Shown: one piece after another, positions 22,984 to 35,450 of the stretch
Layout of the letters: every line of letters starts with the position of its first letter
Position numbering within the stretch: the first letter of the stretch is position 1
Source of the DNA: Solanum dulcamara
Taxonomy: Eukaryota > Streptophyta > Magnoliopsida > Solanales > Solanaceae
Reading direction: 5' to 3'
Assembly: GCF_947179165.1 (NCBI RefSeq)
Contig: NC_077242.1
Location: 31,741,097 to 31,805,096 of the forward strand
DNA: 64,000 nucleotides
Translations under genes and position numbers: made by a program
The notes under the pieces: model-generated
What the model was told of the DNA's origin: nothing
What the model saw: the letters and a program-made list of their open reading frames with translations, nothing else
Databases searched by the model: none

Positions 22984-25822
22984 TATCACAACCCAAATCC
23001 GGGCAAGATGATGCCTACTATAACCCCCGAGTAGGAAAGCCAAACCCAAATCAAGCGAAAGATAAATCTCAATCTAATTAAATAATTAATAACATAAGAA
23101 GGTAGAAGCAAAAAGAATATAACAAAAGAAAAGTCGGGCCAGGGTATAGATTTATCAATACGATAAAAAATATACAAAAGGCCCAATAGTGACCAAAAAT
23201 AATGAATTGACACTAGACCAAACCCCATACCTCGTGTCACAAATACATGAGCTAATAAGTACAAAATCTAACAATACATATAAATATATACTGTAGAACT
23301 GACTGCCCAAAATACAAAATACAAGTCAAAGAAAAAGAGGGAATGTAGCAAGCCTCTAAATGTCGTGAGCTCAGTACAATCCAGATCTGGCACAACTACG
23401 GATGATCAGGCACGCACTAAGGGTGGCACGATTTGGGTACCAAAACACAAAGTACTAATTTGGCATCATAGGCCGATCACCTCAAAATGAATAAATATAT
23501 ATAATAAGAAGTACGATGATACTAATAACAGTAAGACAGGAGCATAAACTACAAATACAAAAAAAGGGTACAAGAATAATCATACGGTTGTCAAGTAAGT
23601 CCAACCAACCATGTAGTCACATCAATAATCTCAATTGATAAAATACCCAAAGAATGCACAATTGTAACTCGTATTTAAGGCTCAATATCCTCAAAAAATA
23701 CCATAAAGCGCCTGAAATAACCCTCTAGCTCAACAAATAATGGGGCGCCCAGAATCATACCTTGAGCTCATCAACATCAAAATAATAACCCAGAATTTGT
23801 TTCAACTGCCGCCCGAAATTCACACCTCGAGCTTATCAAATGAAATAAAGTGTGACCAAAAATTAATAAAAGGGCCACCCAAAATCATACCTCGAGCTCA
23901 TCAACAATGAATTTCCATAAATAAGGTATCACTGTATTTCCCTTAAATTCCTCGTATTTATCCACCTACCAAAAGTCTTAATGTCATCTTTTATTCTTTC
24001 TTTTAAAAAGATTTCTTTAATACCAGTATGGTAAATGAGACAAGTAATATGTCAAAAATCAGATATCTCTCACTTGAGACTCTAGTGTACCAAAAGCATG
24101 GCTTTGGGCCCAACATTTAATATCATAAGTGAATAATGCACAACCATAAGTCAAAAATCATAACAAGTGACCAACCAAAACCAAACAAGTAAAACAAGTG
24201 GCATCATAAGTCTAAATCACCTAGGAGCAAGTTCTAATGATCTAGACTATGTAAGCAAGTCAAGCTAGCACCTAGATTAATGATCCAATGGCTAAAACCC
24301 CAAACTAGATACTAATGATGATCATCGGCTCCAAAAATACTCAATAGGATATCAACACCTAAACCACCAACTGAATCACACATTACCACCTAAAATATAT
24401 CAGTTTCAACCAATCCAAGTCTAATAAAAAGGAAGTCGTAACCTACCTTAAGCCGGAAACACACTTGAACTGCTAAACTTGAGCCTTTTCTTTTCGAGCT
24501 GCCTCCAAACAATGCCACTCTATCAAATTATCAAAGAACATATCAAAACAAAGCCAATGATACCCATATTACTATAATTAAAAATAGAACTAAAATTGAG
24601 TCAAAATTCAACATTAAGACCCGTGCATGGAATCAAAAAACTAACTCTGTCACAATGTCCCAAATAGCTCAAGGAACTTATGCCCCGAAAATGGCCACAT
24701 TCCCGGCAATGAAAGAGATCAAATAATCCCACCAAACTCAAGCCGTAGAATCGTTCAAAAATGTAAGAAACAACAAAATTTCGCTAAACTTACGAGGTTT
24801 TTAGGATCAGAAAGAATCCCGAAATGTCCCCACAAAAATTTCCATTACACCAAAACAAAAAAGATCAAAAATTGTCAAGAATGGCTCTCCAAATCACTTT
24901 TTTCTAAGTCTCAAAATGGGATTTAGATTGTTGAAAATGGGCATTTAATTCACTAAAGTCAGTGAGTTTGTTCATCAGGATCGCGAGCTGGGCCTCGCGA
25001 TCGCGAGGTCTAATTTAGTTAACTCATCGCGATCGCGATGGTTAATCACACGATCATGATGCCCAGGGTCTCAGTCCTTAGTGATCGCAGACCCTTGGGT
25101 GGAGAATGTGATGCACAAAAGTTCTTACACCAGCAGTTCAGCTGGTGCTGAACTTTGGAGTAATGAGATTTTCTCCGATTGGGGTCCAAAATTTATTCAG
25201 AACCCTTCAAACACAAACAGACTATGCTGCACAACTATAAATGACATTTCAAACACAATGGAATCGACGGATTTTCCAATGGAGGTCGTTTCGCTGAAAT
25301 GTTGACCAAAGTCAACAATTTCCAAAGAAAATATTCAAAACGCACAAATGAACTAAATCCCATTCTGAGAACTTCGAGAACCAAACCAAAGGTTGTTCTA
25401 GACCAAATTCAGTGTTCTGGAGCTAACCGCACAGATGGAATTTTCATTTGAGTGCATTTACTCAAAATATTGACCAAAGTCAAACTTGACCAAAACTTTA
25501 AAGTTGAAACGACAAATTGCACAAACTCAAAACAAAGATTCCAAAATCCAAACCAACCTTCCTTCTAGACCAAAATGGAGATTTCAGAGCTGATGAAACC
25601 GTTGGAATTTTCATATGATGCTCGAATTTTTGTATGTTGACTAAAGTCAACTTTTTGAAACTTAAGCCTCAAAAATGGCCAGACCACCTTAAAACTTAAC
25701 TGAACACCTTGGGAAGCATGTCACCCATCTCACCATCACATAAAAGCTATAACGAAGCTATGAGAAGGGATAAAATGGTAAAAATATGCAAAAGCATGAA
25801 AATGACATTAGAGTTCATTATA
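22984..25822 (-). repeat. Element C 5' LTR
   Basis: 2,839 bases, colinear with 14350-18040 apart from the tandem duplication found only there. It includes the same subrepeat array (CTCGAGCTCATCAA words near 23722, 23760, 23827 and 23891) and the palindromic patch GGGCCTCGCGATCGCGAGG (about 24991). A 74-codon frame at 25081-25305 and a 148-codon frame crossing its right end (25709-26155) have no protein similarity I can see and are treated as chance. Confidence 0.92.
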
Positions 25823-27137
25823 GTTGGACTGTTGTATTCTAAAAGGCTGAGGTTTGTGTATAAAATTGTATTTGTACTATTGTTACTTGTTGTTATATTT
25901 GAAAGCCTATCTTGGTATGTTTGTTATATCTTGTTACTTTGTATTTTTTGTTGGTATCTTGGACACTTGCAAGATACTTGCTTAACCCGCCAACTTGTAC
26001 GGATTGCTCGATCACTTGACATTCTTGTGGACTTTGTCCTTTCTGTTGTTGTGACCTTGTCACTATTGGCATACATTTTGATTTGGACCCTTTGCCATCT
26101 TTATTATGGATTCTTAGTTCCTCTTAAGTATGGATGTTGTCCATTTGGAGTATGAACTAGAAAGCCATTTTTAATATGGTTCTTGGTTCGCTTGATTATT
26201 GGGTCTTTACCCTTCTTGATATAGGGATGCGGTCCTTCTTGGTAATTCATCATGTTTGGTGTGATGACATAACGTACATATTGGGCGAAACTTGTTATTT
26301 GTTCTCTTGTAAATGTGGTTCTATGAATTCTTGACACTTAAAACTTTTAAATATTAAACTTGATACTCGTGATATATTTGCTGGCTTGGTTTATTTATTA
26401 TGTTTACATTTGTGCTACTCATGACCTGAGAAGAGTAATTGGAGAATCTAAAGGCTTCAAACTTGTAGTTTTACACAACTAAGCTTTATGCTTAGTGATA
26501 ATTGTTTCTATCATAGGAAATATCCGAAGGGATGCTTGAAATTGACTATTGGAGATGAGGTTTTTGGGAGCTTTAAGGAAGATCACATTGGCATGTAGGC
26601 ATCTATCTTTTGTAGTAGTTTTGGAACATGTATATGATCCTTGGGGTGCTTACTTGTATGTATATATGTATTTATTTTTGAGAGTTGATCCATTCATGAC
26701 ACCATGGGTTGTAACTTAAATTTGGTTTCTTGTTTTTTATTTTGGGGCGTGTAAATTCGAGTCTTGTAATATATTAAATTTACTGTTTGAGTTGGAATAT
26801 TTTTATGAAGCATGAATTATCTAACTTTGATACTTATAAGTTGGTAATAGGTTATAAGATGAACTGTAGTGGTATGGAATGATACATGGATGTATCATAA
26901 GATATTTTCTTAAATTATTTTGAAAAGTCACCCCGTCATAAATGGAAACTTTTATTTGGATAAACTGAGATCAAAAAAATTTTAAATGACAAAGTCTTAC
27001 ACCTTTAACTATTATAAATAGGCCAAATTTTACTACTAGATTATATAAATATATTTTACATGAAGCTTTTTAAATGTCAAAATTATTATATACGTTCTTT
27101 TTTTAAGTAGTAGCATCTTTCCAAGAGGGTCGTTATA

Positions 27138-28137
27138 GGTAAGGTTCTTGAAGAAGCCAAAGTTTTACCAAGGTAGGTAGTTGATGAAACTAGAAATAAT
27201 GTGGTAAATCTAAATGCACCCATTCAATTGAGTGATCAAAAATTACCGAATGAGGGCAAGTTATGTGTGGATGAAAAAAGAGGTTGAACCTCCTACAATT
27301 TGATTGATGATGTAGGAAGAACATGGGATAATTTTGCTAGGCGTGATGAGACTAAGTGTCCCCCTCCATACCCTCAAAGAGTGATCAAGAAAAAGGAAGA
27401 TGAGCACTTCCAAAAGTTTGTAGATCAGCTGAACAAGTAATATATGAATATACCTTTGATTGATGCCTTATTGTAAATGCGGGTGTATTCAAAGTTCATG
27501 AAAGAGATGCTGCAAAAGAAAATAGTGGTAAATGTGGGATACATGGAAATGTTGTAATCATGTAATGCGGTAATGTCTAGTACATTGACCACAAAGAAAG
27601 AAGATCCGGGAGCTTTCACTATTCCGTGCACCATCCGGGTGTACAAGTTTGATAAATCCTTGTGTGATTTAGGGGAAAGTGTCATTTGAGTTTCCTAATA
27701 ATCTTCTAGAAGTTAGATCTTGGGAACTCCAAACCCAATCTAATGAGCTATTCATAGCAACTCATTCTATCAAAAGATCGGTTGGTATTGACGTGCTATT
27801 CAAAGTAGATAGATTTATTTTACAGTTGATTTTGTGGTGTAGATTATGAGATAGACACATAGGTGCCTATCATCTTAGGCCTCCCATTCCTTGCTACGGA
27901 AAGAGTGCTAATGGATGTGGATGTAGGAGTGCTCCAATTTTGAGTTGGTGATGAATATGTAAAATTCAAGGTGGACACGCCTACAAAGACTCAAATGAGT
28001 GTAAAGTGGTAATAGTGAATGAATCTGTGGATGAGAAAGTAGAAGATACCCAAGAGTAAGAAATTCCACCCTATATCGAGTGATGGTGAGCTACTTGTAT
28101 TTTGATGCGATATTAAATCAAGTGATTTGAGAGGTAA
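27138..28137 (+). pseudogene. pro: Element A aspartic protease region (broken)
   Basis: It continues the gag frame cut at 13290. The translation shows the region upstream of protease in non-autonomous or Athila-like elements: FVDQLNK then NIPLIDALL, YSKFMKEMLQKK, and EDPGAFTIPCTIRVYKFDKSLCDLGESVI, in which LCDLGES is the active-site segment (D-L-G in place of the usual D-S/T-G). Later come a degenerate segment equivalent to PIILGRPFLAT (about 27860-27900) and FRVGDEYVKF-like words. Stops and frameshifts are frequent. The sequence ends at about 28130 in TTAAATCAAGTGATTTGAGAGGTAA, a short conserved non-coding motif, where element D is inserted. Confidence 0.75.
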
Positions 28138-30467
28138 TGTAAGACCTCATAAGTCAGAAAGTCCGAACCTAGGAGAAAATTTTCAAATCCTGAACTAAAC
28201 CCAAGTTTACAACTGTCTCTACAAGTCATATGAGTTTACACAACCCATAGAAATAAATCGTAGAGGGAGCCATTATTGGTAGTCATGACCAACCTAAAAG
28301 GGAGGTCTTACGACTCATGTTGACAACCAGTTGTCACTTAGATGATTCTTAGAAATAACTTGTAGGAAGAGCTCTGAGGCTAAGTTCCAGAAGTCCCTCG
28401 AGGTCAAGTCTACGACTTAATAGGATGGCTCATAGAAGAGAGAGGCAGGGAGAAATCATGATATTTCAATTCCTTCAATACAATAATATAGATGCCTGAA
28501 TCGCTGATGGATCGTAACAACCACCCATCACAAAACTTCATAGACTTGTAATTTGTAGGTTTTTAGGACCTACAGGACAAGCCAACAAGACGATCTGTAG
28601 ATAAGATGACGGGCTGTAAACTTTGCCCATTCCCAAAGTTCAGAGACCTGAATTTTTATACTTTTCTCAGACCTGCAGGATAAGTCATTTAGATGACTCA
28701 TCAATACTTTGACAACCTGTTGAAATGGATCCATCGAGCCAAATTTCCAGATTTTAATAAAAGGTAATTTTGTCATTTCCAAAGTTTGCTTCAAAGAAAC
28801 TAGACTCTTTTATGGACAAGTTCAAAGTCTATAAGTATTCAATTCTTCAAATTCTACTCCTATTCAATTAATTCTCCTAAAATTTTCTAAGGCAAGAATA
28901 AAGTCTCTCAAGGTTTCGTCTTGAAGCTAAAGCTAGAGTTTCCAAATTTCTACAAGGTTTATTCTTTAATTCTTAGTGAATTCAAGCAAGGTATGTGATG
29001 TTTGATTGATGGAATCATTTCACCCATGAAGTCCCAAATATTCCTCAACTTTTCAATCATTTTTTAATTGATTATGAAATTTTCAATTGATTATAAACCT
29101 TAATTTGATGAATTGCATTGGGCTGATTTGATTTTATTTTTAAATGTTATCAATGATGTTTATATGCATGTTCTTATATGAATTGCATAATTTTAAGTTG
29201 AATTATAGATGTCCATGCATAAAGCTATATTTTCAAGCTATGATTATGGAGTTAAGATGTGTTTATGAGTTGATCATGAGTTCAATAATTTTCAATGAAA
29301 GTTTTATATGAGTTAAAATTGAGATTTATGATTCTAAAGTTAAAGTTATGATCACGATCAGAGTTAAGATCAAAAGATGTGTAAATATGGTGATAAGGAT
29401 AATTCTCATTGAAGTTATGGATTCTTATGAATCACCAAGTAGATGAGCTATTCCTAATATATTTTAAAGATTGATTGTTAGGTAGTTACTATCTTTCCCT
29501 ACTATGTTATGATTATGTTTTAATGAATTTCTGTTGACATATTGACTAAGCACCGAGAGGACTTCTAGGTGGGTTCAGTCGGATAACATAGTTAGTTATC
29601 CAAGGAATTCCTAGTAGCAACCTAAAGTCCCAAACTATGTTGCCCATATAGGTTGCCTTCATGGCCTAGCTAGTGGATCCACATAGCCCAGTTGAATAGT
29701 TACTTTTGGAGTATGCCCTGGCAAGGTAGCCTCCCCTGTTTTGATCTATGAGTCATCGGCCTGTCTTGATTCTTGAGTCATCGAATTCCATGTAATAGCT
29801 CGCATGATATTAGTTGTCGGTTAATGGTCCTATCCTACATAAGTTGGAGTTAAAGTTATGAGATGTCAAGTTATGAGTTTATGATAAAGTTTTTTGATAT
29901 TCACTGATCAAGAGTTTCTTATGATTTAAATTAATTTTAAGCTTTACTCATGTTCATTATGATTGGTCATGCATATTATGTCATATTGATTACGCTATTT
30001 TACTTGTTCATGCATATCTCACATACTTAGTACATTCAAACGTACTAACACATATTTTGCCTACATTATCTCATAATGTAAGAACGGGCGATGCTCGTGA
30101 TCATCCCACTCATGGCTGTAGATTTCTCAAATTTGGTGAGACTTCATTCTACCTAGGAAAAGACTTTTATTCACGAGTACCATTGTCTTCACTTTATTCT
30201 ATTTTTAGGGTGAGCAAGAAGCTTGTCCTAAGCCCCCCTCAAATATTAAACTAAAGGCATGTTTAGATGGATATATTGGTGTAGTCCGGATTGGGCATTT
30301 GTAGAGTTGATTTTCCTTAGTCTCGTTCCCCACTTAATGATTATTTTTGCTCATCTTTATATTATTCTTTACCTTATATATGTGATGTATGCTAAGATGT
30401 CTTATGGTTGAGGTCCCTCGCATCCCGATCGTCGTGTTAATACTAGGCCCTAGGTCGGTTAATGACA
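28138..30467 (+). repeat. Element D 5' LTR
   Basis: It starts TGTAAGACC and ends TTAATGACA, and is colinear with 35451-37705. It has about 65-90 extra bases near 28430-28520 that the 3' LTR lacks. It contains short duplicated phrases such as GAGTCATCG (about 29750 and 29786). A 66-codon frame at 30057-30254 is not conserved in the 3' LTR, so I do not call it. Confidence 0.95.
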
Positions 30468-30470
30468 AAC

Positions 30471-30485
30471 TTTGTATCAACACAC
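30471..30485 (+). other. Element D primer binding site (decayed tRNA-Met type)
   Basis: TTTGTATCAACACAC lies four bases after the LTR end and is a decayed form of the TTGGTATCAGAGCAC primer site used by plant gypsy elements. Confidence 0.65.
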
Positions 30486-30689
30486 AATGTTTAGAAGAGT
30501 CCTAGGGAGTCTAACATTCCACGTTAAATAGATTCTTACTCATTGGTGTTAAGCACACCACATCCATATATATGATGCTACAAAATGTCTTTGGAAAAGT
30601 ATCACTTCTTTCATGATCTATGTCATGCGGTAGAGTGGTTAAGTCTTTTCCCTTTAACTCTTGTTCCTTACAATTTTTAGAGTTTGTCT

Positions 30690-31730
30690 CCATGAAGATA
30701 CCCTGCTAGAAGGAATGTAGTTGAAGAGGAGAAACAAGCTCTGAATGATCCTATGAATGATCAAGTTTCCAATACCGAGTTTTGAACAGCCTTTCAAGTA
30801 CTTGCTCAACCCGTTAGGTGGTTGCTCTCATAAATTGAAATATTGGTACGATGGCAACATGAGTTTATGATTTCATGAGGATGTATCCTTAGGACTTTTT
30901 GGGTTCTAAAGTTGATGATGATCCTCAAAAGTTTATAGATGGTATTCATAAGATTGTCGAGATCATGGAGATTAGCCCAGTTGAAAGGGTGGAGTTGGCT
31001 ACGTACCAATTAAGGGGTGTTACCCAAATTTAGTTTGATCAATGGAAAAGTGAGAGGACTAGAAAGGCGGAGCCCGTGACTTAGGATGAGTTCAAAGTGG
31101 TGTGTCTTGATCGTTTTTTCCCATTAGAGCTGAGGGAGGCTAAAGTGCAAGAGTTTATCAACCTTAATCAAGGTGGTATAAGTGTGAGGGAGTATGCCCT
31201 TTAGTTTGCTCAATTGTCAAAGTATGCTCCATTCATGGTCGCCGACTCAAAAGCTCGTATAAGCAAGTTCATATTAAGGGTGTTTGATATGGTAGTGACA
31301 GAGTGCAAATCAGCTATGTTGATTCGGGAGATAGATATATCTAGACTCATGACCTATACTAAGCAAGTAGAAAGTGAGAAGCTAAAGGTGAAGAATAGGG
31401 AGTCTAAGAGGCCAAGGACCGATGATAGTGAATTCTCTCATGCTAAGTCTGAAAGAGGTGGACATCCTTGTTTTTGCTAGAAGTACTCTGGACAAAGGTC
31501 TTCTAATGCTACTACTCCAAGGTTTGAAAAAGATAGGGTGCCTAACCCTAAACCTCAAAAAGGTTCTCCTATAGGACAAGTTACTCCCGCATGTAAGAAG
31601 TGTGGTAGGAACCATAAGGGTGAATATTTAGCCAGATTGAATGTGTGCTACCAGTATGGTAAGTCGAGTCATCATGATAAAGAATATAAGGTCAAAGATT
31701 CTCGTCCTCAAGGCCAAGTTTCTTAAGGTG
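30690..31730 (+). pseudogene. gag: Element D gag (broken)
   Basis: An N-terminal start is not clear; ARRNVVEEEKQALNDPMNDQV (about 30707) is the usual beginning. From about 30890 a single frame runs through the capsid domain: DPQKFIDGIHKIVEIMEISPVERVELATYQLRGV, then FDQW, DEFKVVCLDRFFPLELREAKVQEFINLNQGGISVREYA. The nucleocapsid has two Cys motifs, CKKCGRNHKGEYL and CYQYGKSSHHDKEY; in the second, two Cys of the C-x2-C-x4-H-x4-C knuckle are Tyr. Stops inside this frame near 31034, 31081, 31203, 31480 and 31726 are mostly TAG. There is one likely frameshift before 30890. Confidence 0.88.
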
Positions 31731-32330
31731 GCCAAGTGCAACCAAAAGGTAGTGAATGCAACAATAGGTTTTATGCCCTCCATGGTAGGCAAGAGGTGGA
31801 GGAGACTCTCGATGTTGTTACCAGTATGTTACGGGTCTTTCACTATGATATTTATGCTTTGTTTGATTCAAGCGAAAATTTATCTTTTGTTTCTCCTTAT
31901 GTGGCCATGAGGTTTGATGTTAGTCCCGAGACACTGTTAGAGCCTTTGTCCATTTATACTCCCGTAGGTGAGTCGGTTGTGGCTAAAAGAGTCTATAGAA
32001 GTTGTCTGATTATGGTGTTCCATAAAGTTACTTTATGTGATCTAGTTGAGCTTGAGATGACCGATTTTGATATTGTCTTGGGGTGGATTGGCTATATTCA
32101 TGTTATGCTTTTATTGATTGTAGAATCCGAGTGGTTAAGTTTCAATTCCCAAATGAGCCGGTCCTAGAATGGAAGGATAGTAACTCCTTGTTTAAAGGTC
32201 AATTTATTTCGTGCCTTAAAGCAAGGAAGATGATTTCCAAGGATTGCATTTATCATTTTGTAAGGGTTAGGGAATTTGGAAGCCCCAACCCTGCAGTAGG
32301 TCCCTATTGTAAATGAGTTTCTCGATGTGT
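31731..32330 (+). pseudogene. pro: Element D aspartic protease (broken)
   Basis: It continues the gag frame: FYALHGRQEVEETLDVVTSMLRV, then ALFDSSENLSFVSPYVAMRFDV, where the family has D-S-G; the Gly of the active-site triplet is Ser here. The second half (YTPVGESVVAKRVYRSC, then MTDFDIVLG) shifts frame at about 32083, and MDWLYSCYAFIDCRIRVVKFQFPNEPVLEW continues in another frame to 32316. The changed triplet and the frameshift make it inactive. Confidence 0.87.
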
Positions 32331-33230
32331 TTCCCAATGATTTATCCGGTGTCCCTCCCAAAAAGGAGATTGAATTGTAATAGATCTTCTTTCGGATACT
32401 CAACCTATTTATATTCCTCTTTACCAGATGGCTCCGGTGGAGTTAAAAGATTTGAATGATTAATTAAAATACTTGTTAGACAAAGGTTTATTAGGCCAAG
32501 TATATCCCCATAGGGTGCTCCCGTATTGTTTGTTAGAGAGAAGGATGGTTAAGTACGTATGTGCATTGATTATCAACAATTAAATAAAGTAACCATTGAG
32601 AATAAGTATTTAATTCCAAAAATAGATGACTTGTTTGATGAATTGCAGGGGTAAGTTATTTCTCCAAAATAGACATTCGTTTTAGTTATCACCAATTGAG
32701 GATGAAGAAGTGTGACATTTCCATAATGACATTTCAGATGAGGTATGGCCATTATGAGTTTCTAGTAATTTCATTTGGTTTGATCAAAGCTCTCGCGTCT
32801 CTCATGGACTTAATAAATAGGGTGTTCAATTAATACCTAGATTCGTTTGTGATTGTATTCATCGATGATATTTTGGTTGACTCTCGAAATGAGAAGAAGC
32901 ATGCAAGTCACTTGAGGATTGTGTTTCAATCTCTAAGAGACAAACAACTATTTCCAATGTTTAACAATTGTGAGTTTTGGTTAAGAGAGGTGGCTTTCCT
33001 TGGTCACATTGTGTCTGGTGAAGGGATTATGGTTGATCTAAAGAAAACCGAGATAGTTAAGAATTGGCTTAGACCATTATCTCCTTCAAATATTAGAATT
33101 TTCTTGGGCCTATACAGATATTATAGGAGATTTGTGAAAGGGTTTTCTTCGATCTCGTCACATTTAACTAAGTTGACTCAAAATAAGGTAAAGTTTTAAT
33201 GGTCGGAAGCATGTGAAAAGACTTGAAGGA
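32331..33230 (+). pseudogene. pol: Element D reverse transcriptase (broken)
   Basis: Recognisable blocks in order: the pre-RT linker (YQMAPVELKDL, about 32427), the RT fingers ([20 protein letters not shown], about 32560), the palm (KIDIRFSYHQLRMKKCDIS, RYGHYEFLVISFGL, about 32670-32780) and the active-site box [15 protein letters not shown] (32849), with both Asp kept. The thumb/connection follows: [42 protein letters not shown] and [26 protein letters not shown]. Single stops (32463, 32832, 33199) and small indels interrupt it. It would copy element RNA into DNA. Confidence 0.92.
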
Positions 33231-33665
33231 CCGTCTCACTGCCGCTCCTATCTTGACTTGTCGGAATGGTCTGATGGTTTTGTGGTATATTGTGATGCTT
33301 CAAGGGTGGTCTTGGTTGTGTATTGATACAACATGGTAAGGAAATAGTCTATTCTTCTTGGCAACTTAAGGCGCATGAACAAAACTATTTAACACATGAT
33401 ATTGAACTAGCAATGGTTGTGTTTGCTTTGAAAATTTAGAGGCACTATCTTTATGGTGTCCATGTGGATGTATTCACGGACCACAAGAGTTTACAATGTG
33501 TTTAAGCAAAAAGATTTGAACCTTCGGCAAAGGAGATGGCTTGAGTTGTTGAAAGATTATGATATGAGTATGTTGCATCATCCGGGCAAGGAAAATGTGG
33601 TTACCGATGCACTAAGTAGGTTGTCCATGAGTAGTGTGGCACATATTGAAGAAGATAAGAAATAA
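33231..33665 (+). pseudogene. pol: Element D RNase H (broken)
   Basis: Blocks in shifted frames: [12 protein letters not shown] sequence near 33280, then [26 protein letters not shown] (about 33360-33435), then YGVHVDVFTDHKSLQ with the conserved DHKSLQ word, and LRQRRWLELLKDYDMSMLHHPGKENVVTDALSRLSMSSVAHIEEDKK (33453-33665, after one frameshift). RNase H removes the RNA strand during reverse transcription. Confidence 0.9.
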
Positions 33666-35075
33666 TTAATTAAAGATGTTCATAGGTTGCCACGTTTAGG
33701 TATGCATTTGGATGATTCTAATGATGGAGGTGTTCTTGTTCATAACGGTTCAGAATCGTCTCTTGTAATGGATGTCAAGGAAAGCAAGACCAAGATCCAA
33801 TGTTGATTAAGTTAAAGAAGTCGGTAGATTAAAAAGCTATTGAGGCTTTCTCCCAAGCGGGAGATGGTGTGCTACATTACCAAGGTTGTTTGTGTGTACC
33901 TAACATTGATAGATTGAGAGAGTTGATATTCAATGAATTCCATAGTTCCCAATATTCAATTCATCCAGGTTCCACTAAGATGTATCGTGACTTGAAAAAA
34001 GTGTATTGGTGGAATGGTATGAAGAAGGACATAACAGAGTTTGTAGCTATATGTCAAAATTGCCAACAAGTCAAAGTCGAGCATCAAAGACCTTGAGATC
34101 TATCCCAAGATATTGAGATTCCTACTTAGAAGTAGGAAGATGTGGATATGGATTTCATCAAGGGTTTTCCTTATACTAAGAAGCAATATGATTCCATTTG
34201 GTTTATTGTAGATCGGATGACCAAGTCGGCTCATTTTCTACTGGTTAACACTTTCTATGGCGCCGAAGACTATGCTAAGTTGTATGTACATGAGTTGGTG
34301 AGACTTTATGATGTGCCCTTGTCCATCATATCGGATCGAGGTACATAATTCACTTCACATTTTTGGAGGTCCTTTCAAAAGGGTCTCGGTACAAAGTTTA
34401 AGTTAAGTACCGCTTTTCATCCTCAAACCAAAGGTCAAGCTGAAATAATGATCCAAACTTTAGAGGATTTGCTAAGGTCGTGTGTTATTGATTTTAAAGG
34501 AAGTTGGGATGAACATTTTCCATTGATTGAGTTTGCCTATAATAATAGTTATCACTCTAGCATCCAAATGGATCCTTTTAAAGCATTGTATGACAGGAGA
34601 TATAGATCCCCTGGTGGGATGGTTTGAAGTAGGTGAGATGGCCTTGATTGGACTAGACTTAGTTATAGATGTTATGGAGAAGGTAAGACTTATAAGGAAG
34701 AGGTTAAAGACAGCTCAAAGTCATCAAAAGTCTTATTCTGATGTTAGAAAAAGAGATCTTGAATTTGAAGTAGATGATTGGGTCTATTTGAAGGTTTCAC
34801 TCATGAAGGGTTTAATGCATTTTTGCAAGAAAGGGAAATTGAGTCCTAGATACATTGGACCTAACAAGGTATTGAGACGTGGTGGCAATGTGTCTTATGA
34901 GATAGATTTGCCATTTAAGTTAGCTATAGTTCACCCGGTGTTTCATATGTCTATATTGAGGAAGTTTGTGGGTGATCCAAACTCTATTTCTCCCTTGAAA
35001 GATGTAAGTGTTAAGGAAAATTTGACTTATGAAGAAGTTCTGGTGGAAATCATAGACCAGCAAGTTAAGAAGTAA
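33666..35075 (+). pseudogene. pol: Element D integrase (broken; catalytic D, D and E all present)
   Basis: The zinc-binding H2C2 domain is at 33869-34096 (FHSSQYSIHPGSTKMYRDLKKVYWWNG...CQNCQQVKVEHQRP). The catalytic core starts at 34142 with the first Asp in MDMDFIKGFP, the second Asp in SIISDRGT, and the Glu in GQAEIMIQTLEDLL. Stops fall at about 34098, 34129 and 34347, and a frameshift at about 34600. The C-terminal domain (34527-35075) reads SYSDVRKRDLEFEVDDWVYLKVSLMKG, GKLSPRYIGPNKVL and HPVFHMSILRKFVGDP. A weak chromodomain-like tail follows to about 35190, which in related elements steers insertion to heterochromatin. Confidence 0.92.
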
Positions 35076-35433
35076 AGAAACAAAGAAGTTGTGTCCGTCA
35101 AAGTGTTATGAAGGAATCAACAAGTAGAAAGTGCTACTTGGGAGATGGAAGAGGATATGATTAAACAATACTCGTGCCTCTTTCCGTCTACTCAAGCACA
35201 AAGTAGTAAGTTGTTCCTATTCAAGCTAATTGAACTCTTACGTATTCAGTTCCTCCTATGTTATTCATATGCATGCATGTTCATGAAAGAGTTGATTTTA
35301 AGAGTTATGATTTTATGTTAAGTTGAAGTTTCATGTTCCATTCATTATAATATGTCATCATGTTTATATTGGGTTGATAGTCCCCTTTTTGTGTCCTTTC
35401 TATGATAAGTTAATCTCATTCTAGGATGAATTT

Positions 35434-35450
35434 TTCCAAGAGGGAGATAT
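35434..35450 (+). other. Element D polypurine tract
   Basis: CCAAGAGGGAGATAT immediately precedes the 3' LTR start TGTAAGACC. It primes plus-strand synthesis. A near-identical tract (AAGGGGGAGATAT, minus strand) precedes the 3' LTR of element I at 50787-50800, tying the two elements to one family. Confidence 0.9.

Larger units (their letters stand above)
14350..25822 (-). mobile_element. Element C: complete Ty3/gypsy LTR retrotransposon (11.5 kb)
   Basis: A full element on the minus strand. The 5' LTR is 22984-25822, followed (leftwards) by a degenerate primer site, gag from 22777, protease, reverse transcriptase, RNase H, integrase and the 3' LTR at 14350-18040. The LTR ends are decayed versions of TGTAATGACC...GTGACA. 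It is flanked by exact GTTGG duplications. The order PR-RT-RNase H-IN marks it as Ty3/gypsy, and a remnant resembling the short chromodomain-like tail after integrase suggests a Tekay/Del-type chromovirus. Many stops, an altered RT active site and an internal deletion in integrase make it inactive. Confidence 0.93.
13296..27137 (+). mobile_element. Element B: solo LTR of a gypsy-type element, split by element C
   Basis: It begins TATAACGCCC and ends GGGTCGTTATA, a decayed TGTAACGCCC...GGGTCGTTACA LTR with inverted ends. It is flanked by GGTAA on both sides. After removing element C and its duplicated target (14350-25827), 2,364 bases remain, a normal LTR length, with no primer site, polypurine tract or protein-coding sequence. 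I therefore read it as a solo LTR left by recombination between the two LTRs of a full element. The strand is chosen from the terminal words. Confidence 0.85.

Noticed and set aside
25709..26155. 148-codon plus-strand frame with many hydrophobic residues
   Set aside because: It crosses the boundary of element C (25822) and the target duplication, so it cannot be an ancestral gene. T-rich sequence explains the Leu/Val/Tyr content.
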